Shown here: piece by piece, positions 33,106-37,714 of the stretch | Position numbering within the stretch: position 1 is the first letter of the stretch | Layout of the letters: the number at the start of each line of letters is the position of its first letter | Notes under the pieces: model-generated | The model's database searches: none | Told to the model about the DNA's origin: nothing | Seen by the model: only the letters and a program-made list of their open reading frames with translations | Translations under genes and position numbers: made by a program | Assembly: GCA_022827055.1 (NCBI GenBank) | Contig: JAJDTR010000128.1 | Span: 1 to 37,714, forward strand | Length of the DNA stretch: 37,714 nt | Reading direction: 5' to 3' | Source of the DNA: Candidatus Poribacteria bacterium | GTDB taxonomy: Bacteria; Poribacteria; WGA-4E; JAJDTR01

Positions 33106-36100
33106 TCAACCGCGCGGGCTACCCCGTGGCCAATGTTCGATTAACTCTGAGGGAATTTCGTCAATGAACATGGAGCGGGACGCTGTTTTGTCTCGGCGGA
33201 CAACTGAACTCAAATACAAGCGTTCCTTGGCTCGCGTCATGCCAACATAGAACAGCCGCCGTTCTTCTTCTATATCGTCAGACGTCCCTTTTCCGTAAAC
33301 AATGGGAAAATTTCCTTGTTCCATCCCTGTAATGATGACTACTCGAAACTCCGTACCTTTTGCTGCATGAACGGTCATCATGTTAATCTTGTCCGCATCA
33401 AACTCTAATTCATCCACACTATAGATTAACTTTTGATAATGGCAGAAACTAGAAACATCCGTATCGGAACTATTTCTCTGAAATCGATGGGCTGACTCAA
33501 CAAAATTTTCCCTATTGCTGTTCCAATGTGAATCCTCTGTGGAATCGGGAATCGTTTCTTGTTCCAGTTTCTGAAGATACCCACCAATCCTTTCTACCTC
33601 TGCTGATTCAAGATATGTATACATGTTATCCAGTTTAGGTTGATGACTTTGTACATATCGCTTCGACGCTAGAAGAAACGCTTGTGATTGGTCAGAAAAC
33701 AGTTCGGCATACCCAGATTGGTCGGAGTGTTCAAGTTGATCCATCTCACTTTGATTTGCAAGAATGCCGACTCCCACAAACGGCAAAAGCTCATCCAACG
33801 AACGCAACACGTGGCGACAAGATTTCATCTTGACCAATTTTCTTAACACTTGTCGGTTTACCTCCACGTCTTCCATCGCCCGATGCATGGTGGCATGCGT
33901 AATTCCGAACTCGTCAGTTAGTGCCTCAAGAGACCTTTTGTTCGATGGAAAGAACTCTTGGGCAGCAGTAAGCGTGTCGTAGGAAAGGTTTGACAAACCA
34001 ATGTTTATTTTTTTTAGACTTCGCTCCAAGACTAGGTTGTCAAATTTCACCACGTTATGTCCAATGAGGACACTGTCTTGTATAAAATCTAGAAACTTTG
34101 GCAAAACGGTTTCAATATTCGGCTTATATTTGACCATTGCGTCATCAATATGGTGGACTCGCGTACTTGATTTCGGAATAGCGTACGGCGGTTTCACCAG
34201 TTGACAACGTCGTTCAACTTCATCTCCATCGGAGTTCAATCGCGAGGCAGCGATTTCAACAATTTCTGCCCGTTTGGAATCCTTGCTGGTGGTTTCGAGA
34301 TCGTAGACAATCATACCCTCACAGTTTGGGGTTTCAAGGGACATAAGCATTTGCTGGCACAACCTCAAGGCGATGACGCTCTTGCAAGGGATTGGGTCCT
34401 TGTCTGGCTTTTGTGTTTTACCCAACTGAATCACTTTTGCACATTCCTCTGCTGCATCGCCAATGATGATTAGCGGCTGCGAAGTTCGTGACAACTCCCC
34501 AAAGTGCCCGATTAGGATGTCAATCTCGGTGTCAATATTTTCGGGTATATCTTGACCCGGTAGCAACAACTCAAGCATGACATCGCAGCCAATATATCGT
34601 TTGCTTGTCTGTTGAATGATCTGTGCGGCACAGTGGGTATCAATTCCATAGCGGACGCCGATTCGGATTGCATTGTCACGCTTTATCTTATCGCACAGAG
34701 TGTCGGCCGCCAAACTGAGATTTGGCAATTCCTTCGCAGATTCAATCTTATGAATATCTTCATCACGATAGGCTGAGCGGCGACGTTCAAGTAGATCAAA
34801 AAGGTTCAACACGATACTGTGAATATCTTTGCCCTCTATTTCACCGGAAAACCTGTCAACATCTTTCAGGAATTGGTGCACGTTTTGGCGTGTTAATGGC
34901 CCAACATCATCTGGATAATCCTCAATCGTTCTCAGTAGATTTGCCAGCGTAATTCCGTTACGTTCTGCTAACCATTTCAATCGTACGAGGGTTAGGTCGT
35001 CAATAACCTTCCGAGGGAAATTGACTGCCCGCTCAAGATCCCGATTTTGCTGCCACTGTATGAAATTCAGGTAGGACGAGATGTCTTTTGCATGTGTATT
35101 CTGAAACGAGTTTTCTCGGTTAACCCGCTGAAATTCTACACCCTTGATTGCAAACGTACTTGCTAGTGCATCGGCAAGTTCATGCTTCCGGTAAAAGACT
35201 GCGATTTCACCGTACTTACAGTGGCCTTGATCTACGAGCATTTGAATTACATTGACGATATGTGCTGCTTCTTTGTCTGAGTCGTTCAATCTGTAATGAT
35301 AAATCTTCTGTCCCGGTTCCCCATGGGTTTTCAGATCGCCCTTCTGCACACCTGTGTTGTTGAAAATGACCGCCTGTGCTGCGGCTAAAATCTTTTTGCT
35401 GCAGCGATAATGTTCCTTCAATTCTACGACTTCCGGCTGGAACTCGTCTCTAAATTTCCAAATATATTCTCGACTCGAACCGCGCCAATTATAGATTGAT
35501 TGATCTTCATCGGCAACTACCATTAAGTTTTGATCGGGCACGGGGCAAATTAATTTTAGCAACGCATACTGGGCAGGATTGACATCTTGGTATTCATCAA
35601 CTAAAATGTAACGAATCTGGCACTGAAACTTGTCATGGACTGAAGCTACCCTCTCAAGTGATTCAACGCTCTTCCAGACAATATCGTCAAAATCGAGGGC
35701 GTGTTTAGCCAATAGTTTGCTTTGATAAGCCTTGATTAAATCCTCAACTCGTTGAATCTCCTTAGGATCATCAATCACGACACCATCTCTTCGGCGAAGC
35801 TCCGGCATTTTCCCACCAGCGGAAAGCGGCGCGCTGGAGTTCACCTTGTACTTTCCGACAATGTTGCGCAGCCATCGCGGATCGTAGTCGAGTTGATTTA
35901 TCTTCGCCTCTCGCAGGCACTCAAACAGAACCTCTTCTTGTGCTTCCTCATCGAAAATCGCGAAGTTCCTCCTCATCCCAATCTCAGAGGCGTGGTCTCG
36001 GAGCATACTCACACAAAAACCGTGGAACGTATGGATTTTAACGTCTTGTTCGTGTTCAGGACCGACTAATTCCATAGTTCGATGAAGCATTTCTTGCGTA

Positions 36101-36288
36101 GCTTTATTCGTAAAGGTGACAGCGAGGATTTGATCTGGAGGGACGCCGTGATGGTGGATGAGAAAGGCTATTCTATGCGTGATGACCCTCGTTTTGCCTG
36201 TGCCCGGAGCGGCGGTGACCAAAATAGGGCCCTCTAGATGGGTTACAGCCTGCAGTTGTTTCTTATTTAGTTTCTGAAGGATTTCCAT
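33106..36288 (-). CDS. UvrD/PcrA-type helicase with an internal DnaQ-like exonuclease domain
   Basis: This 1060-aa protein is far longer than UvrD (about 720). Superfamily 1A motifs run in order: Walker A AAPGTGKT at 26-33, TFTNKA, DEYQD near 230, DEDQSIYNWRGS, YRCSKKI, then after a long insertion TVHAAKGTEF near 970 and EEERRLFYVGMTRAKERLYLS near 1018. Between the YRC motif and TVHAAKG lies a complete DEDDh exonuclease domain (about 655-815): D663 and E665 in YDLETTS, H744 to D750 in HNVVKFD, and H802 to D807 in HRAMED. So 3'-5' helicase and 3'-5' exonuclease lie in one chain, with the nuclease inserted in the 2B/2A region. A role in repair, mobile-element defence or plasmid-type processing is possible. 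It lies between an SDR remnant and an 89-aa SSB-tip gene. Confidence 0.93.
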   Translation of the reverse strand: MEILQKLNKKQLQAVTHLEGPILVTAAPGTGKTRVITHRIAFLIHHHGVPPDQILAVTFTNKATQEMLHRTMELVGPEHEQDVKIHTFHGFCVSMLRDHASEIGMRRNFAIFDEEAQEEVLFECLREAKINQLDYDPRWLRNIVGKYKVNSSAPLSAGGKMPELRRRDGVVIDDPKEIQRVEDLIKAYQSKLLAKHALDFDDIVWKSVESLERVASVHDKFQCQIRYILVDEYQDVNPAQYALLKLICPVPDQNLMVVADEDQSIYNWRGSSREYIWKFRDEFQPEVVELKEHYRCSKKILAAAQAVIFNNTGVQKGDLKTHGEPGQKIYHYRLNDSDKEAAHIVNVIQMLVDQGHCKYGEIAVFYRKHELADALASTFAIKGVEFQRVNRENSFQNTHAKDISSYLNFIQWQQNRDLERAVNFPRKVIDDLTLVRLKWLAERNGITLANLLRTIEDYPDDVGPLTRQNVHQFLKDVDRFSGEIEGKDIHSIVLNLFDLLERRRSAYRDEDIHKIESAKELPNLSLAADTLCDKIKRDNAIRIGVRYGIDTHCAAQIIQQTSKRYIGCDVMLELLLPGQDIPENIDTEIDILIGHFGELSRTSQPLIIIGDAAEECAKVIQLGKTQKPDKDPIPCKSVIALRLCQQMLMSLETPNCEGMIVYDLETTSKDSKRAEIVEIAASRLNSDGDEVERRCQLVKPPYAIPKSSTRVHHIDDAMVKYKPNIETVLPKFLDFIQDSVLIGHNVVKFDNLVLERSLKKINIGLSNLSYDTLTAAQEFFPSNKRSLEALTDEFGITHATMHRAMEDVEVNRQVLRKLVKMKSCRHVLRSLDELLPFVGVGILANQSEMDQLEHSDQSGYAELFSDQSQAFLLASKRYVQSHQPKLDNMYTYLESAEVERIGGYLQKLEQETIPDSTEDSHWNSNRENFVESAHRFQRNSSDTDVSSFCHYQKLIYSVDELEFDADKINMMTVHAAKGTEFRVVIITGMEQGNFPIVYGKGTSDDIEEERRLFYVGMTRAKERLYLSSVVRRDKTASRSMFIDEIPSELIEHWPRGSPRG

Positions 36289-36813
36289 TTTCGCAACTCA
36301 CTGTAGCAATCATCTAAGTCCGCGAAGACAATCGGAGGTTAATTATAACTTTACGATTGACCTTAGGAATTGCTGGCCCTTGGGGTTTTTTTCGTAGGTT
36401 CTTTGCCCTATTCTGTACATTAAAGCGACATAATAGTAGTCTCTAACGCAGAGATGAATGCCACCAACAGTTTCTGATATGATCCAGACTAGTGCATCTC
36501 TATTTCAATCTTAGACCCAGGAGATTTAAAGAGAGTGGTCTACGGAAAAGCCCAAATATCACTTCAGTTGTACACCTGTCGGCCACTCGTGCTCGCAAAG
36601 GCTGGCCTGATACTTAGCACAGCGCGCATCCGACAAGAAATGGTGTTGGAATTCGATCTTGATTTGATAATATCAGATCTCCGTACTGTAAAGATTATGC
36701 GTAATCGGCCGCCACACGTCAGTGTTGTCCATTATAATCTGCTGTGTGATTGATGTTGGCTTATCTTTGAGAAGGGATATGGCGGAGGCTGGTAACTTTT
36801 GCCACTTTGTTTG
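36289..36813. other. 525-bp gap between helicase and small-protein genes
   Basis: No convincing gene is seen. A 72-codon plus-strand frame (36535-36753) has no recognisable product. A minus-strand TATAAT (complement of 36342-36347) lies 55 bp upstream of the helicase start and could be its -10, but no -35 is visible at the right distance. Confidence 0.5.
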
Positions 36814-37083
36814 TCAAAAAGGTATATCATCTTCAGTTGAGGGAGATTCTTCAGGCTCATAAGATTTTTCAGTTTCATCAGATTCACATTGAAGATTTTC
36901 TATCTGTTCTTTTGTTGTCTCCAATGACTTTATCAATTCATAAATCCCGTCCATAATGGATTCATTGTCCCAAGCATGGACGTTTCCGTATCGTTTTCTT
37001 ACTTCTGTTAGAATGGTTGTCAAGTCATCTCCCATCGTGTTGAGTTTCGTAATGATGTCTTGACGTTCATTGATTGTAAACAT
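36814..37083 (-). CDS. Small acidic protein with an SSB-like C-terminal tip
   Basis: The ATG at 37083 follows AGAGAGG by 5 nt and gives 89 aa; a GTG two codons upstream overlaps that site. Residues 1-65 look helical (MFTINERQDIITKL, then ESIMDGIYELIKSLETTKEQ), probably a two- or three-helix bundle. Residues 66-89 are a Glu/Ser/Pro-rich tail. The last five residues are DDIPF, identical to the end of bacterial single-stranded DNA-binding protein, the peptide that docks repair and replication proteins such as RecO, RecQ, PriA and exonuclease I. No OB fold is present, so it is not SSB itself. It is upstream of the helicase-exonuclease on the same strand, although 525 bp apart. A decoy or recruiter of SSB partners is an inference. 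Confidence 0.78.
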   Translation of the reverse strand: MFTINERQDIITKLNTMGDDLTTILTEVRKRYGNVHAWDNESIMDGIYELIKSLETTKEQIENLQCESDETEKSYEPEESPSTEDDIPF

Positions 37084-37506
37084 AATCACCTCTCTAGAAT
37101 TTGTCTATAACGCCGATTCGTGGGTGGGGTCACTGATGCGGAAAAGGGCGATTGGAGATTATATCAATGCATGCTGAAATTACCTAGACAAGATGGATGG
37201 AGAAAACTTGCCTATCACCCTTTTATTATACCACAAATTGATGGATAGTGCCGCATTTTGTTCCTCAGCGTTGGCAAGTCATGTATGGTACGTGGCATTT
37301 CATCGGGGAAAGGTAAAGCCAATGAATTTACCCACATCCCTTAGACATAATAAAAGGAGAATGAAGATAAAACATCCGTTTAGTTTGAAGTTACCCCCAA
37401 AAACTAGATAGTAGATTAAGGTGGATTTAGTTCTGGCAAAACGGTCATGTTATGAATCATAATACGGCCCGGCAACGTCAAGAACTACGAAAGGAGTTAG
37501 TATAGC
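37084..37506. other. Gap between SSB-tip gene and IS3 transposase
   Basis: These 423 bp contain the minus-strand promoter candidate and no convincing gene. The left end of the IS3-family element must lie in the right-hand part, but I cannot place its inverted repeat without the other end. A 72-codon plus-strand frame at 37193-37411 has no recognisable product. Confidence 0.45.
37225..37233 (-). promoter_or_regulatory. Candidate extended -10 promoter for the SSB-tip gene
   Basis: On the minus strand TGGTATAAT gives an extended -10 element (TGn plus TATAAT). It is about 140 bp upstream of the small gene's ATG. No -35 match is seen. Confidence 0.35.
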
Positions 37507-37714
37507 ATGACTCGTAGAAAGCAGTATGATAACCGATTCAAAGCAAAAGTTGGGATTGAGGCGATAAAGAATGAACGCACCATGGCTCAGATTGCCAGTG
37601 ACTACGAAGTCCACCCGAATCAGGTCAGCCAGTGGAAAAGACAGATTCTGGAGGAATCGCCTCAACTGTTTGCAAACGGACGCACTCAAGCGACTTCTGA
37701 CAACGACCAACTCA
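37507..37714 (+). CDS. IS3-family transposase OrfA, cut by the window end
   Basis: The first 69 codons are visible and the frame is still open at the last base. AAGGAG (37491-37496) lies 10 nt before the ATG. The sequence begins MTRRKQYDNRFKAKVGIEAI and contains the HTH segment TMAQIASDYEVHPNQVSQWK, which matches OrfA of IS3-family elements, the DNA-binding half made before the frameshift into the DDE catalytic OrfB. OrfB, the right end and target duplications are outside the window, so intactness cannot be judged. Its presence beside the helicase, the SSB-tip gene and the SDR remnant supports a mobile origin for this end of the window. Confidence 0.93.
   Translation, partial: MTRRKQYDNRFKAKVGIEAIKNERTMAQIASDYEVHPNQVSQWKRQILEESPQLFANGRTQATSDNDQL

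Noticed and set aside
36535..36753. 72-codon plus-strand frame between the helicase and SSB-tip genes
   Set aside because: A GTG start with a distant GGAG is possible, but the product has no recognisable features and lies antisense to the probable transcript of the minus-strand genes.
1..37714. tRNA, rRNA or riboswitch genes
   Set aside because: I looked for cloverleaf-like GGTTCGAATCC segments and common riboswitch cores in the gaps and found none; a covariance-model scan could still reveal a small RNA.

Overview
The window reads as a chromosomal piece of a Gram-negative-type bacterium of near-balanced base composition. Evidence for that cell type is a lipoprotein with a lipobox, a GspG-like pseudopilin with its prepilin peptidase, and a sigma-54 activator. 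The gene mix (DUF4091/GH123-like protein, BKACE, Ldh-type dehydrogenase, Eis-like GNAT, NHL protein) and the many short palindromic intergenic repeats recall uncultivated heterotrophs such as Candidatus Poribacteria. That placement is a guess from gene content; there is no rRNA or tRNA in the window to test it.

Layout. (1) 1-3307 looks like an accessory or defence-type patch: a three-gene overlapping cassette (a winged-helix-like protein cut by the window edge, an unrecognised 193-aa protein, a GHKL/MORC-like ATPase), then a HicA-HicB-like toxin-antitoxin pair. (2) 3384-5941 holds a CPBP membrane protease, an unrecognised 193-aa protein and a MoeB/ThiF-type E1-like enzyme, closed by a clear intrinsic terminator. 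(3) 6251-14137 holds a 1466-aa multidomain protein, a small DUF350-like membrane protein, a quinone-oxidoreductase-type MDR enzyme and uvrB. (4) 14450-18756 holds an NtrC-type regulator overlapping a GspG-like pseudopilin gene, which overlaps a prepilin peptidase gene, then a nitroreductase and a TPR lipoprotein. (5) leuB lies alone on the minus strand (18881-19972), followed by a repeat-rich stretch of about 770 bp. (6) 20742-25725 is a five-gene catabolic-looking run: xylose-isomerase-like TIM barrel, zinc alcohol dehydrogenase, SDR, BKACE, NHL propeller. (7) 25963-32666 holds an Eis-like acetyltransferase, threonine aldolase, a DUF4091/GH123-like protein and an Ldh-family dehydrogenase, separated by repeats. 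(8) 32710-37714 is a second accessory patch: an SDR gene remnant, a UvrD-type helicase with an internal DnaQ-type exonuclease domain, an 89-aa protein ending in an SSB-like tip, and the start of an IS3-family transposase.

The best candidates for something undescribed are the GHKL three-gene cassette at the left edge and the UvrD-DnaQ fusion next to the SSB-tip protein at the right edge. At least four families of short palindromic repeats recur between genes; one copy covers a spurious upstream ATG and so helps fix the start of the Ldh gene.
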